A DNA stretch of 64,000 nucleotides from Micromonospora fulviviridis (GCF_014648395.1 NZ_BMRA01000007.1:185991-249990), one strand, 5' to 3'; shown: positions 32,702 through 45,244, counted from the stretch's first letter. Translations and numbers: made by a program. The notes: a model not told the origin generated them from the sequence alone.

Positions 32702-32732
32702 GGTCGGAACCTCCTTGCGATGTGCGGGTGGA

Positions 32733-33965
32733 TCAGGGCTCGACGCGCTGGCCCTTGCCGATGACGACGATGCCGTTGTCGGAGACGGTGTACCGCTGGC
32801 GGTCCTTCTCCAGGTCGACGCCGATCTCAGCGCCCTCCGGCACGTAGACGTTCTTGTCCAGGATGGCCCGGCGGACCACCGCGTGCCGGCCGATCTCGAC
32901 ACCCTCCATGAGCACCGAGCCGTCCACGTGCGCCCAGGAGTGCACCTTCACCTTCGGCGACACGATCGAGTTCTCCACCAGGGAGCCGGAGATCACCGAC
33001 CCGGGCGACACCATCGAACTGACCGCGCGCCCGACCCGCTCGCCCCAGGCGTGCACGAACTTGGCCGGCGGGTACGGCGGCTGGTTGCTGTAGATCGGCC
33101 AGTCGAAGTTGTAGAGGTTGAACACCGGGTGGACGTTGATGAGGTCCATGTGGGCGTCGTAGAAGGAGTCGAGCGTCCCCACGTCCCGCCAGTAGCCGCG
33201 GTCGCGGTCGGTGCTGCCCGGCACCTCGTTGTCCTTGAAGTCGTAGACGTTGGCCTCGCCCCGCTCGACCAGCATCGGGATGATGCTGCCGCCCATGTCG
33301 TGCTTGCTGGTCTTGTCCTCGGCGTCGCGCTCGACCGCCTCGCAGAGCGCCTTGGTGCTGAAGACGTAGTTGCCCATCGAGGCGTAGATCTGGTCGGGCG
33401 CGTCGGGCAGCCCCACGGCGTCGGTGGGCTTCTCGCGGAACGCCCGGATCCGCCGGCCGTCCTCGCCGACCTCGATCACGCCGAACTGGTCGGCCATCGA
33501 CAGCGGCTGCCGGATGCCGGCCACGGTGACCGCGGCGCCCGAGGCGATGTGGTCCTCCACCATCTGCCGCGGGTCCATCCGGTAGATGTGGTCGGCGCCG
33601 AAGACGATCACGTGGTCCGGCTGCTCGTCGTTGATCAGGTTGAAGCTCTGGTAGATCGCGTCGGCCGAGCCGGCGAACCACCACGGGCCGCGGCGCTGCT
33701 GCGCCGGCACCGGGGTGACGTAGTTGCCGAGCATCGTCGACATCCGCCACGTCTGGGTGATGTGGCGGTCCAGCGAGTGGGACTTGTACTGGGTGAGCAC
33801 GACGATCTTGAGATAGCCGGCGTTGGCCAGGTTGGAGAGGACGAAGTCGACCATGCGGTACATCCCGCCGAAGGGGACGGCCGGCTTCGCACGGTCGGTG
33901 GTGAGGGGCATCAGGCGCTTGCCCTCCCCGCCGGCCAGGACGATCGCGAGCACCTTGGCAGCCAT
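32733..33965 (-). CDS. glgC: Glucose-1-phosphate adenylyltransferase (ADP-glucose pyrophosphorylase)
   Basis: 410 residues. Nucleotidyltransferase N-terminal domain with AIVLAGGEGKRLMPLTTDRA (residues 8-27), FGADHIYRMDPRQM, and a C-terminal left-handed beta-helix (from about 300: VSPGSVISGSLVENSIV). It makes ADP-glucose from ATP and glucose-1-phosphate, the donor for GlgM. The ATG has no Shine-Dalgarno sequence but TAGCGT lies 6 nt upstream, suggesting a leaderless mRNA. Divergent from glgM; pgm follows 31 bp downstream and is probably co-transcribed. Confidence 0.95.
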   Translation of the reverse strand: MAAKVLAIVLAGGEGKRLMPLTTDRAKPAVPFGGMYRMVDFVLSNLANAGYLKIVVLTQYKSHSLDRHITQTWRMSTMLGNYVTPVPAQQRRGPWWFAGSADAIYQSFNLINDEQPDHVIVFGADHIYRMDPRQMVEDHIASGAAVTVAGIRQPLSMADQFGVIEVGEDGRRIRAFREKPTDAVGLPDAPDQIYASMGNYVFSTKALCEAVERDAEDKTSKHDMGGSIIPMLVERGEANVYDFKDNEVPGSTDRDRGYWRDVGTLDSFYDAHMDLINVHPVFNLYNFDWPIYSNQPPYPPAKFVHAWGERVGRAVSSMVSPGSVISGSLVENSIVSPKVKVHSWAHVDGSVLMEGVEIGRHAVVRRAILDKNVYVPEGAEIGVDLEKDRQRYTVSDNGIVVIGKGQRVEP

Positions 33966-33971
33966 GCTCAG

Positions 33972-33977
33972 ACGCTA
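33972..33977 (-). promoter_or_regulatory. -10 box of glgC (leaderless)
   Basis: TAGCGT on the minus strand, 6 nt before ATG 33965. Only 70 bp separate it from the glgM -10 box on the other strand, so one regulator could act on both. Confidence 0.55.
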
Positions 33978-34047
33978 TCCATCCCGCCCCGACTTCACCA
34001 CTCGTACGGGCACAGTTTGCCCCCGGGTGCGGGCCGGGCTTCCGCGC

Positions 34048-34053
34048 TAAGGT
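34048..34053 (+). promoter_or_regulatory. -10 box of glgM (leaderless)
   Basis: TAAGGT, then 7 nt, then ATG 34061; supports this ATG over the in-frame GTG at 34052. AAGG could alternatively act as a weak ribosome-binding site. Confidence 0.5.
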
Positions 34054-34060
34054 GCCGGTC

Positions 34061-35269
34061 ATGAGCGATTCCCCCCGGCTGCGTGTCGACCTGCTCACCC
34101 GCGAGTACCCGCCGGAGGTCTACGGCGGCGCCGGGGTGCACGTCGAGTACCTCGCGCGCGAGCTGCGCCGCCTCGCCGACGTGCGGGTGCACTGCTTCGG
34201 CGCGCCCCGCGACGAGCCCGGCGTCACCGCGTACGCCGAGCCGGCGGCGCTCGCCGGCGCGAACGCCGCGCTGCGCACCATGGCCGTAGACCTGGAGATG
34301 GCCGCCGGCGCGGCCGGCACCGACGTGGTGCACAGCCACACCTGGTACGCCAACCTGGCCGGGCACACCGCGAAGCTGCTGCACGGGGTGCCGCACGTGG
34401 TCACCGCGCACAGCCTGGAGCCGCTGCGCCCGTGGAAGGCCGAGCAGCTCGGCGGCGGCTACGCGCTCTCCTCCTGGTGCGAGCGGACCGCGTTCGAGGC
34501 GGCCGACACGGTCATCGCGGTCAGCGAGGGGATGCGGCGGGACGTGCTGACCGCGTACCCGGAGGTCGACCCCGACCGGGTGCGGGTCGTCTACAACGGC
34601 ATCGACACCGCGCAGTACGCCCCGGACTCCGGCACCGACGTGGTGGACCGGCTCGGCATCGACCCGGCCCGTCCCAGCGTGGTCTACGTCGGGCGGATCA
34701 CCCGGCAGAAGGGCCTGCCGTACCTGCTGCGGGCGGCCCGGGAGCTGCCCGCCGACACCCAGCTCGTGCTGCTGGCCGGCGCCCCCGACACACCGGAGAT
34801 CGCCGCCGAGGTGGAGGGCCTGGTCGCCGAGCTGCGGGCCGGCCGCTCGGGCGTGATCTGGATCGCCGAGATGCTGCCCAAGCACGAGGTGATCCAGGTG
34901 CTCACCCACGCCACCATCTTCGTCTGCCCGTCGGTCTACGAGCCGATGGGCATCGTCAACCTGGAGGCCATGGCCTGCGAGACCGCCGTGGTGGCAACCG
35001 CCACCGGCGGCATCCCCGAGGTGGTCGCCGACGGCGAGACCGGGCTGCTGGTCCCGATCGAGCAGGCCGGCGACGGCAGCGGCCGGCCGCTGGACCCGGA
35101 GCGCTTCGTGGCCGACCTGGCGGCGACGATCAACGACCTGCTGGCCGACCCGAAGCGGGCCGAGGAGTTCGGTCTCGCCGGCCGCCGCCGGGCCGTGGAG
35201 CACTTCTCCTGGGACACCATCGCGCAGCGGACGCTGGAGGTGTACCGGTCGGTGGGCGCCGCCGGCTGA
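34061..35269 (+). CDS. glgM: GlgM-type alpha-maltose-1-phosphate synthase (annotated in some databases as glycogen synthase GlgA)
   Basis: 402 residues. GT-B enzyme of the short actinobacterial type: LLTREYPPEVYGGAGVHVEY near the start (nucleotide-sugar loop with GGAGVH), VVHSHTWYANLAGH, VVYVGRITRQKGLPYLL (about 207-223) and the EX7E motif in YEPMGIVNLEAMACE (about 290-304). Mycobacterial members join ADP-glucose to glucose-1-phosphate, making maltose-1-phosphate for GlgE. Classical GlgA proteins are longer and begin KxGGLxD. The gene directly precedes glgE, fitting that role. The exact activity is inferred from family and context. Confidence 0.9.
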   Translation: MSDSPRLRVDLLTREYPPEVYGGAGVHVEYLARELRRLADVRVHCFGAPRDEPGVTAYAEPAALAGANAALRTMAVDLEMAAGAAGTDVVHSHTWYANLAGHTAKLLHGVPHVVTAHSLEPLRPWKAEQLGGGYALSSWCERTAFEAADTVIAVSEGMRRDVLTAYPEVDPDRVRVVYNGIDTAQYAPDSGTDVVDRLGIDPARPSVVYVGRITRQKGLPYLLRAARELPADTQLVLLAGAPDTPEIAAEVEGLVAELRAGRSGVIWIAEMLPKHEVIQVLTHATIFVCPSVYEPMGIVNLEAMACETAVVATATGGIPEVVADGETGLLVPIEQAGDGSGRPLDPERFVADLAATINDLLADPKRAEEFGLAGRRRAVEHFSWDTIAQRTLEVYRSVGAAG

Positions 35270-35295
35270 CCCGAGCGCGAAGCGATCTCGCGCAG

Positions 35296-35301
35296 TAGGT
35301 T
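35296..35301 (+). promoter_or_regulatory. -10 box of glgE (leaderless)
   Basis: TAGGTT, then 6 nt, then GTG 35308, in the 38-bp gap after glgM. Implies that glgE-glgB can be transcribed without glgM. Confidence 0.5.
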
Positions 35302-35307
35302 GAACCG

Positions 35308-39500
<4,193 letters not shown>

Positions 39501-39522
39501 GCACCGCTGCCTCAATCCCGCC

Positions 39523-39585
39523 GGTCGCTGCTCGCGGCTCGCGGCTCGCGGCTCGCTGGTCGTTGCTCGCTGCTCGCTGCTCGCT
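39523..39585 (+). repeat. Nine-unit heptanucleotide tandem repeat
   Basis: Units in order: GGTCGCT, three GCTCGCG, GCTCGCT, a degenerate GGTCGTT, then three GCTCGCT. The array ends 5 nt before the palindromic element. Slippage-prone, non-coding. Confidence 0.85.
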
Positions 39586-39590
39586 GCCTG

Positions 39591-39635
39591 ATCTTGGAGA
39601 GTTGCCGTTCGTGGCGGACGGTAACTTGCCAAGAT
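39591..39635. repeat. 45-nt palindromic element, copy 2
   Basis: A 21-nt stem (39591-39611 with 39615-39635) and a TGG loop. The ends are ATCTTGG and CCAAGAT and the inner arm is TTGCCGTTCG, as in copy 1 at 16148-16192. Three of the four non-Watson-Crick positions are G:T pairs as RNA, so the stem is kept. May also terminate glgB transcription. Confidence 0.85.
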
Positions 39636-39689
39636 CCCGGAGCGCCGCGCGCGGCATGCGCGGAGAGTAGCGCCAACGCCCGCAATCCC

Positions 39690-39695
39690 TACGCT
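39690..39695 (+). promoter_or_regulatory. Possible -10 box for the low-complexity secreted protein gene
   Basis: TACGCT followed by GCGTCGAG. The same TANGCTGCGTCGAG string occurs at 51413 upstream of another gene. It would give a leader of about 100 nt before ATG 39805. Confidence 0.4.
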
Positions 39696-39804
39696 GCGTC
39701 GAGATGTCGCGCGGAGCCGCGATCGACCTGAACGGACGCGCATCACCCTCCGTACCGCTGGACGGATGCCGGACACCCGTGACGGACGAGGCGGAGGAGC
39801 TTCG

Positions 39805-41442
39805 ATGGCGTGGAGCAGAGGCACAACCAGGCGACGCGGGACGGCGAGCACGTCCCGGAACCGGAAGATCGCGGGCGGGGTGGCCCTGGCGATGACCGCC
39901 GGGGCGGCGTTCGCGGTCGCGACCGGCACCGGCCAGGCCGCCGAGAACTGCCAGGGCCTGGACACCGCCCTGCGCAACAACCTGACCTTCATCGCCGACC
40001 AGCGCCGCAACCCGGACGCCAACTCGGCCGCCCGGATCGCCAACCGGCAGGCCGTCGTCGACCTCATCCAGCAGCGCCGGACCGCGGCCGGCTGCACCGG
40101 CACGGTCGAGGTGGCCGGCGCGGCCTGCCCCGAGGTCCCGTGGGAGCAGGCGATGGGTACCCAGCTCGACCGGGCCTGGGCGGTCACCGGACAGCTGAGG
40201 GGCGAGCGCTCCGGACAGCTCGTCGACCCGCGACTGACCGAGGCGCGGGTGAAACAGCTCGCCGGCCTGTTGGGCGGGGTCCGCGGCATCGTGCAGGGCG
40301 CCCAGAAGGCACAGGCCGGGAAGGCCGGGGCTCCGGCCGGCGGTGGGGCGTCTGGTGCGGCGGCCGGCGGTGGGGCAGCCGGTGCGGCGGCCGCCGAAGC
40401 CGACCAGGCTGGAGCCGACGAGGCTGCTGGCGCCGGCCAGGCTGGTGCGGCCGGCCAGGCTGGTGCGGCCGGCCAGGCTGGTGCGGCCGGCCAGGCCGGT
40501 GGCGCGGAACGGGCTGCCGCCATCATCAACGCGATCGGCGGGCTGATTGGTCAGATCGGGCAGATCGTGCAGGCCGCGCTGGAGGGCCAGCAGCAGGCGG
40601 ACGGCGGCGAGCAGGCCGGCAACGGGCAGGACGACCAGCAGGCCGGCGACGACCAACAAGCCGGTGATGCGCAGGACGACCAGCAGGCCGGTGACGCGCA
40701 GGACGGCGAACAGGCCGGCGAGGCCCCGGGCGGCGAGCAGGGCGCCGCTGGCCAGGAGGGCGCCGCCGGTCAGGAGGGCGCTGCCGGTCAGGAGGGCGCT
40801 GCCGGTCAGGAGGGCGCTGCCGGTCAGCAGGATGACCAGGCGGGTGACGGGCAGCAGGCCGGTGACGCCGAGGCGCGCCTCGCCGACCGGCTTCGGCAGC
40901 TCAGGGCCCGTATCCAGCAGCTGAGGGCGATCGTCAAGCAGATCCGCGCCGCTCGGCAGGCCGCTGGCGACCAGCGCGGCCAGGGCCAGAACGCCGGCCA
41001 GGGTCAAGGCAAGGGCAAGGGCCAGGACGCCGCCGAGGCGGGCGGCGAACAGAACGCCGACCAGGGCAACCAGGGCAACCAGGGCAACCAGGGCCAGGGC
41101 ATGAACCAGGCGGGCCAGGGCCAAGGCCAAGGCCAAGGCAAGGGCCAAGGCAAGGGCCAGGGCCAGGCCGGGCAGAAGCAGGGCATGAACCAGGCGGGCC
41201 AGGATCAGGTGTACAAGGTGGCCGACCCGAGCGTGCCGGGCTGCGCCCCTGGTGACCCCGCCCAGGGTGCCGGAGCCGGCAACGCCGACGCCGACCAGCA
41301 GGGCGACGCGACCGGCACCGAGCAGCAGAACGGCTCGGAGGCAGCCGACGACATGACCGGTGGCAGGGGCGGCGCCGACTCAGCCGACACGGGTATGGCC
41401 GGCACGGGCGCGAACCGCGTGGCCGGCACGACCACCAGTTAG
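39805..41442 (+). CDS. Secreted low-complexity Gln/Gly/Ala-rich protein
   Basis: 545 residues from ATG 39805, with GGAGGAG 7 nt upstream. Arg-rich N-region then a signal-like helix (KIAGGVALAMTAGAAFAVAT, about residues 22-41), cleavage near GQA-AEN. Residues about 45-170 are an ordered helical domain with two or three cysteines (AAENCQGLD, AAGCTGTVE, AACPEVPWE) and AARIANRQAVVDLIQQRR. From about 170 on come tandem low-complexity blocks: GQAGAA units, QEGAAG units, NQG units and GQGKG units, with an Asp/Gln-rich end. No LPXTG-like anchor. I do not recognise the family; structural or matrix roles are possible. Composition differs strongly from neighbours. Confidence 0.75.
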   Translation: MAWSRGTTRRRGTASTSRNRKIAGGVALAMTAGAAFAVATGTGQAAENCQGLDTALRNNLTFIADQRRNPDANSAARIANRQAVVDLIQQRRTAAGCTGTVEVAGAACPEVPWEQAMGTQLDRAWAVTGQLRGERSGQLVDPRLTEARVKQLAGLLGGVRGIVQGAQKAQAGKAGAPAGGGASGAAAGGGAAGAAAAEADQAGADEAAGAGQAGAAGQAGAAGQAGAAGQAGGAERAAAIINAIGGLIGQIGQIVQAALEGQQQADGGEQAGNGQDDQQAGDDQQAGDAQDDQQAGDAQDGEQAGEAPGGEQGAAGQEGAAGQEGAAGQEGAAGQEGAAGQQDDQAGDGQQAGDAEARLADRLRQLRARIQQLRAIVKQIRAARQAAGDQRGQGQNAGQGQGKGKGQDAAEAGGEQNADQGNQGNQGNQGQGMNQAGQGQGQGQGKGQGKGQGQAGQKQGMNQAGQDQVYKVADPSVPGCAPGDPAQGAGAGNADADQQGDATGTEQQNGSEAADDMTGGRGGADSADTGMAGTGANRVAGTTTS

Positions 41443-41481
41443 CCGCCAACCACCGCGACAAACACCATCCGCGACAGAAAC

Positions 41482-41516
41482 GGCGACCCGGCCCCGACAA
41501 CCAGGGCCGGGTCGCC
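41482..41516 (+). terminator. Perfect 13-bp hairpin
   Basis: GGCGACCCGGCCC (41482-41494) pairs with GGGCCGGGTCGCC (41504-41516) around a 9-nt loop, 40 nt after the stop of the secreted protein gene. The next gene is convergent. Confidence 0.65.
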
Positions 41517-41557
41517 GCCCACTCCCCCGGCCACCGAACCCCCGACCCACACCCCGG

Positions 41558-41614
41558 CGATCATGAGGTTGGCGGCACTGGAGGAGATCGACTTCGCCGC
41601 CAACTTCATGATCG
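41558..41614. repeat. 57-nt inverted repeat with 19-bp stem
   Basis: Arms 41558-41576 (CGATCATGAGGTTGGCGGC) and 41596-41614 (GCCGCCAACTTCATGATCG) pair with a single G:T, around a 19-nt loop. It lies between the hairpin at 41482 and the App1-type gene. Too far from either stop, and with two other hairpins nearby, to be a simple terminator. Looks like a member of a dispersed palindrome family, though only one copy is in this window. Confidence 0.7.
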
Positions 41615-41654
41615 ACAGCGACAGGAGGGACAGGGGAAAGGGAGGGAAGGACAG

Positions 41655-42695
41655 TCAGACCAGGCCGGCTTCGCGGAGGAGTTTCCAGAGGCCGGCGCCG
41701 TCGGGGGCGGCGAGCCACTTCTGGCCCACCGGGCCGGCGGAGGGGCGGCCGGGCGGGGTGGGCAGGCTGCCGGCGAGCACGGACTGGGTGGGCGAGAGGC
41801 GGCGGATCGCGACCCCGGCCACGTTGTCCGGGTGGGCGGCGGCGAACTCGCGGTAGATCTCCTGGTCGTGCTGCCCGTCGTCGCCGATGAGCAGCCAGCG
41901 GACGTCGGGGAACTCCCGGGCCAGCCGGGCCAGGGTGGCCCGCTTGTGCTCCCGGCCGCTGCGGAACCACCGGTCGGCGGTCGGCCCCCAGTCGGTGAGC
42001 AGCAGCGGACCGGCCGGGTAGAGGTGCCGGGAGAGGAACCGGGTCAGCGTCGGCGCGACGTTCCAGGCGCCGGTGGAGAGGTAGAAGACCGGCGCGCCGG
42101 GGTGGGCGGTGACCAGGCGCTCGTACAGGACCGCCATGCCGGGGACGGCGGCCCGGGCGTGCTCGTCGAGCACGAAGGTGTTCCAGGCGGCGAGCAGCGG
42201 CCGGGGCAGCGCGGTCACCATGACCGTGTCGTCGATGTCGGAGAGGATGCCGAACCGGACCTCCGGGTCGAGGATGCGGACCAGCGCCTCCACCGGCTCG
42301 GCGTCGGCCACGCTCAGGCGTACGCAGCCCCAGCCGGGGGTGAAGTCGGCCTTGATGACGGTGTCCACGAAGCCGCTGCGGTCCGCGGTCGCCTCCTGGG
42401 TCACGCCGCCCGCCTCGATGGTGATCTTGGCGTGCTTGGCGGGCAGGGTGGTGAAGCTGCGCCAGCCCCGGACCTTCTCCAGCCGGCCGCGCTGGCGGGT
42501 GTCGGGGCGACCGAGCAGCACCCGGCAGAGCACGCGCGCCCAGCCCGGGGCGCCGTACCCGGCGTACGCGATGATGTTGGCCTGCCACCCGGTGCGCCGC
42601 AGCCGGCGCTCCACCAGGCCGTGCAGGGCGTCCTCGATGCGGGCGGCCCGGTGCAGTTGCGGCACGGCCAGTTGGTCCGGTGGTGTGGGTGGCAC
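41655..42695 (-). CDS. App1-type phosphatase domain protein (DUF2183)
   Basis: 346 residues from GTG 42695; CAGGGTGA lies 5-6 nt upstream. Helical N-terminus (HRAARIEDALHGLVERRLRR), a beta-rich segment to about 150, then the catalytic domain with the DxDxT motif SDIDDTVMVTALP (about 161-173), FYLSTGAWNVAPTLTRFL (about 213-230) and LIGDDGQHDQEIY (about 284-296). The family includes yeast App1 phosphatidate phosphatase; bacterial members are of unknown substrate. No membrane segment. It is divergent from the GT-C-like gene at 42814. Confidence 0.85.
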   Translation of the reverse strand: MPPTPPDQLAVPQLHRAARIEDALHGLVERRLRRTGWQANIIAYAGYGAPGWARVLCRVLLGRPDTRQRGRLEKVRGWRSFTTLPAKHAKITIEAGGVTQEATADRSGFVDTVIKADFTPGWGCVRLSVADAEPVEALVRILDPEVRFGILSDIDDTVMVTALPRPLLAAWNTFVLDEHARAAVPGMAVLYERLVTAHPGAPVFYLSTGAWNVAPTLTRFLSRHLYPAGPLLLTDWGPTADRWFRSGREHKRATLARLAREFPDVRWLLIGDDGQHDQEIYREFAAAHPDNVAGVAIRRLSPTQSVLAGSLPTPPGRPSAGPVGQKWLAAPDGAGLWKLLREAGLV

Positions 42696-42813
42696 GCTGT
42701 CACCCTGCCACAACCCGCGCGCACCGGCCACGCGAGTGGTCTGCCCCGATCCACCGCGCCGTCCGGCGCCCGCGTGACAGACTGCGGTCGAGGCGACGAC
42801 GGGGGCGTTGGTC

Positions 42814-44424
42814 GTGTCGACACCAGAGCGGGACCCGGGACGGTGGCGTCCGGCGCTGGACCGGCCGGCGCTGGTGGCGCTGCTGCTCGGCACGGCCGGG
42901 GTGGGCTACCGGCTGGTGCTGACGCTGCTCACCCTGCCCACCTCGAACAGCGACGAGGCCACCTTCGGCCTGGCCGCCCTGCACATCGCCACCGGCAACG
43001 AGCGGCCGGTCTTCCTCTACGGCCAGCGCTACATGGGCATGCTGGAGTCCTACCTGGCGGCCCCGCTGGTGGGCTGGGCCGGGGCGAGCTGGCCGCTGCT
43101 GCGGCTGCCGCTGCTGGCGCTCTTCGCGGTCTTCCTGTGGCTGGCGTACCGGCTGACCCGCCGGCTCTTCTCCCCCTGGCTGGCCACCTTCGTGGTGGGC
43201 CTGCTGGCGCTCGGCTCCGAGCGGGTGGTCCGCGACCAGCTCACGGCGGTGGGCGGCCGGCCGGAGGTGAAACCGGCGGTGCTGGCGATGGTGCTCATCG
43301 CGGTCGCCCTCGGCGACCGCCGGGTCCGGCACCGCTGGCTGGCCACCGGCCTGTTCGGGCTGCTGGCCGGGGTGGCGCTCTGGTCGGACTGGCTGATCCT
43401 GCCCTACCTGGCGGTGGCCGGTCTGCTGCTGCTCTGGGCCGCGCCCCGGGACCTGGTGGGCTGGCCGGGGGTGCTGCTGGTGGTGGGCTTCGTGCTCGGG
43501 GTCGCGCCGATGGTGAAGGACAACCTGGTCGCGCCGGACGGGCAGGACTCGCTGTCGGTGTTCCGGGAGATCAGCACCAAGGAGGGTGCGACGCCGTCGG
43601 TGACCGAACGGCTGCACGGCGGCCTGCTGGAGGGGGTGCCGCTGGCCTCCGGGCTCTGCCCGATGGACGGCTGCGCCCGCTGGGCGCAGTGGTTCGGGCT
43701 GCTCTACCCGGTGCTGCTGGTGGCCGCCGCCGGGCTCGCGCTGGTCGCGTTCCGCCGGGCCACGGAGCCCGCCGCGCGGACCCGGGCCGTGGCGATCCTC
43801 GCCCTGGTCGCCGGGGCGGCGCTGACCCTGCTGGCGTACGTGCGCAGCCCGCTCGCCGCGACCGACCCGCTGGGCAACTCCCGCTACCTGTCGGTGCTCC
43901 AGATCTCGCTGCCGGCGGTGCTCTGGCCGCTCTGGCGGGCCGCCGCGCACGCGGTGCGGGCCGCCGCGGGCGGGGCGGCCCGGCTCGCCGGCGCGCTGGC
44001 CGGTCTGGTGCTGGTCGCGCTGGCGGCCGCCACGCTGGCCGGCACCGTGGCATTCGTGGTGGACGCCCCGGCGCTGCGCGCCGAGGAGCGGCAGGCCCGG
44101 GAGCTGGCCGACGCGGTGCGCCGGGCCGGCCTGCGCGAGGTGTACGGGGACTACTGGACCTGCAACCGGTTGATCTTCAACACCGGCGAGGCGGTGGTCT
44201 GCGCGGTGCTCGACGGCGACCTGAGCCCGGGGCAGAACCGCTATCCGGCGTACTGGAAGCGGGTGGGGCGGGCGGCCCGGCCCGGGTACGTGCTGGCCGT
44301 CGGCTCGTCGGCGGAGCGCGGGCTGCGCCGGCTGCTCGGTGACCGGGCCGACGCGGCGGTGGTGGCCGAGGTGGGCGGCTATCGGGTGTACCACCCGGAG
44401 AGCGCCGTGCGGCCGTGGCGCTGA
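42814..44424 (+). CDS. GT-C-like integral membrane protein
   Basis: 536 residues from GTG 42814; an in-frame TTG at 42808 is the alternative. About ten hydrophobic segments; the first ends before an acidic loop SNSDEATFGLAALHIATGNE (about residues 44-63), where GT-C glycosyltransferases carry catalytic acidic residues, followed by LYGQRYMGMLESYLAAPLVG. A soluble C-terminal part (about 420-536) has CNRLIFNTGEAVVCAVLD. The family resembles PMT/ArnT-type enzymes that take sugars from polyprenyl phosphate, though the fit is loose. Stands alone, 22 bp before yaaA. Confidence 0.65.
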   Translation: MSTPERDPGRWRPALDRPALVALLLGTAGVGYRLVLTLLTLPTSNSDEATFGLAALHIATGNERPVFLYGQRYMGMLESYLAAPLVGWAGASWPLLRLPLLALFAVFLWLAYRLTRRLFSPWLATFVVGLLALGSERVVRDQLTAVGGRPEVKPAVLAMVLIAVALGDRRVRHRWLATGLFGLLAGVALWSDWLILPYLAVAGLLLLWAAPRDLVGWPGVLLVVGFVLGVAPMVKDNLVAPDGQDSLSVFREISTKEGATPSVTERLHGGLLEGVPLASGLCPMDGCARWAQWFGLLYPVLLVAAAGLALVAFRRATEPAARTRAVAILALVAGAALTLLAYVRSPLAATDPLGNSRYLSVLQISLPAVLWPLWRAAAHAVRAAAGGAARLAGALAGLVLVALAAATLAGTVAFVVDAPALRAEERQARELADAVRRAGLREVYGDYWTCNRLIFNTGEAVVCAVLDGDLSPGQNRYPAYWKRVGRAARPGYVLAVGSSAERGLRRLLGDRADAAVVAEVGGYRVYHPESAVRPWR

Positions 44425-44434
44425 ACCCGGGCCG

Positions 44435-44440
44435 TACGCT
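44435..44440 (+). promoter_or_regulatory. -10 box of yaaA (leaderless)
   Basis: TACGCT, then GTGCCG (6 nt), then ATG 44447. Confidence 0.55.
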
Positions 44441-44446
44441 GTGCCG

Positions 44447-45244
44447 ATGCTCATCCTGCTGCCCCCGTCGGAGGGGAAGGCCGAGGCCGGCACCGGCCGG
44501 CGGCTGGACCTGTCGAAGCTCTCCCTACCGGAGCTGAACCCGGCCCGGGAGGAGGTGCTGGCCGCCCTGGTCGACCTCTGCGCCGGCCCGGACGAGGCGG
44601 CGGCCCGCGAGGCGCTGGGCCTGAGCGAGGGGCAGCGCGGCGAGCTGCGGCGCAACGCGCGGCTGCGGGTGGCGGCCACCGCCCCGGCCGGGCGGATCTA
44701 CACGGGGGTGCTCTACGAGGCGCTCGACCTGGCCACGCTGCCGCCGGCCGCGGAGCGGCTGGCCCGCCGCTCGGTGCTGGTCAGCTCGGGCCTGTGGGGC
44801 GCGGTACGCCTCACCGACCGGATCCCGCCCTACCGCTGCCCGGTCGGGGCGCGGCTGCCGGGCGTCGGGGCGCTGTCGGCGTACTGGCGCACGGCGCTGG
44901 CCGAGGCCATGGCGGCGGCCGCCGGGAAGGGCCCGGTGCTCGACCTGCGCTCGGGCGCGTACGCGGCCACCTGGGCGCCGCGCGGGGCGGTCGCCGAGCG
45001 CACCGTGACCGTGCGGGTGCTGCACGAGCGCGACGTGGACGGGGCGCCGACCCGGTCGGTGGTGAGCCACTTCAACAAGGCCACCAAGGGCCGGCTGGTC
45101 CGCGACCTGCTCACCGCCGGCGCCCGGCCGCGCACCGCCGACGCGCTCATCGGGGCGCTGCGCGAGCTGAAGTACCAGGTCGAGGAGCAGCCTCGGACGA
45201 CCGGCCGCCCCCGCCAGGTCGACGTGGTCGTCACCGAGCTCTGA
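44447..45244 (+). CDS. yaaA: YaaA family peroxide-stress protein (DUF328)
   Basis: 265 residues from ATG 44447, with TACGCT 6 nt upstream. The family opening is clear: LILLPPSEGKAEAG (residues 2-15). Other conserved blocks: GRIYTGVLYEALDLATL (about 84-100), VSSGLWGAVRLTDRIPPYRCP (spread over about 110-130), VVSHFNKATKGRLVRDLL (about 204-221). E. coli YaaA limits intracellular iron and DNA damage under peroxide stress, and has a DNA-binding fold. Role here is by family only. The AT-rich stretch GCAAATTTTGC follows 20 nt after the stop. Confidence 0.9.
   Translation: MLILLPPSEGKAEAGTGRRLDLSKLSLPELNPAREEVLAALVDLCAGPDEAAAREALGLSEGQRGELRRNARLRVAATAPAGRIYTGVLYEALDLATLPPAAERLARRSVLVSSGLWGAVRLTDRIPPYRCPVGARLPGVGALSAYWRTALAEAMAAAAGKGPVLDLRSGAYAATWAPRGAVAERTVTVRVLHERDVDGAPTRSVVSHFNKATKGRLVRDLLTAGARPRTADALIGALRELKYQVEEQPRTTGRPRQVDVVVTEL

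Larger units (their letters stand above)
39501..39804. other. 304-bp gene-free region with tandem and palindromic repeats
   Basis: Between glgB and the next gene. From left: a heptanucleotide tandem repeat (39523-39585), a 45-nt palindromic element (39591-39635) that could also terminate the glg transcript, a possible -10 box at 39690, and an upstream leader ending in GGAGGAG before ATG 39805. Short ORFs cross the region (for example 39704-39895) but lack coding support. Confidence 0.7.

Noticed and set aside
39523..39585. CRISPR-like array
   Set aside because: Units are only 7 nt, with no spacers and no cas genes nearby.
39704..39895. 63-residue ORF before the low-complexity protein gene
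   Set aside because: No ribosome-binding site, overlaps the downstream gene start in another frame, and coding composition is poor.
41563..41856. 97-residue ORF starting in the long palindrome
   Set aside because: Starts inside the inverted repeat, overlaps the App1-type gene antisense, and has no conserved sequence.
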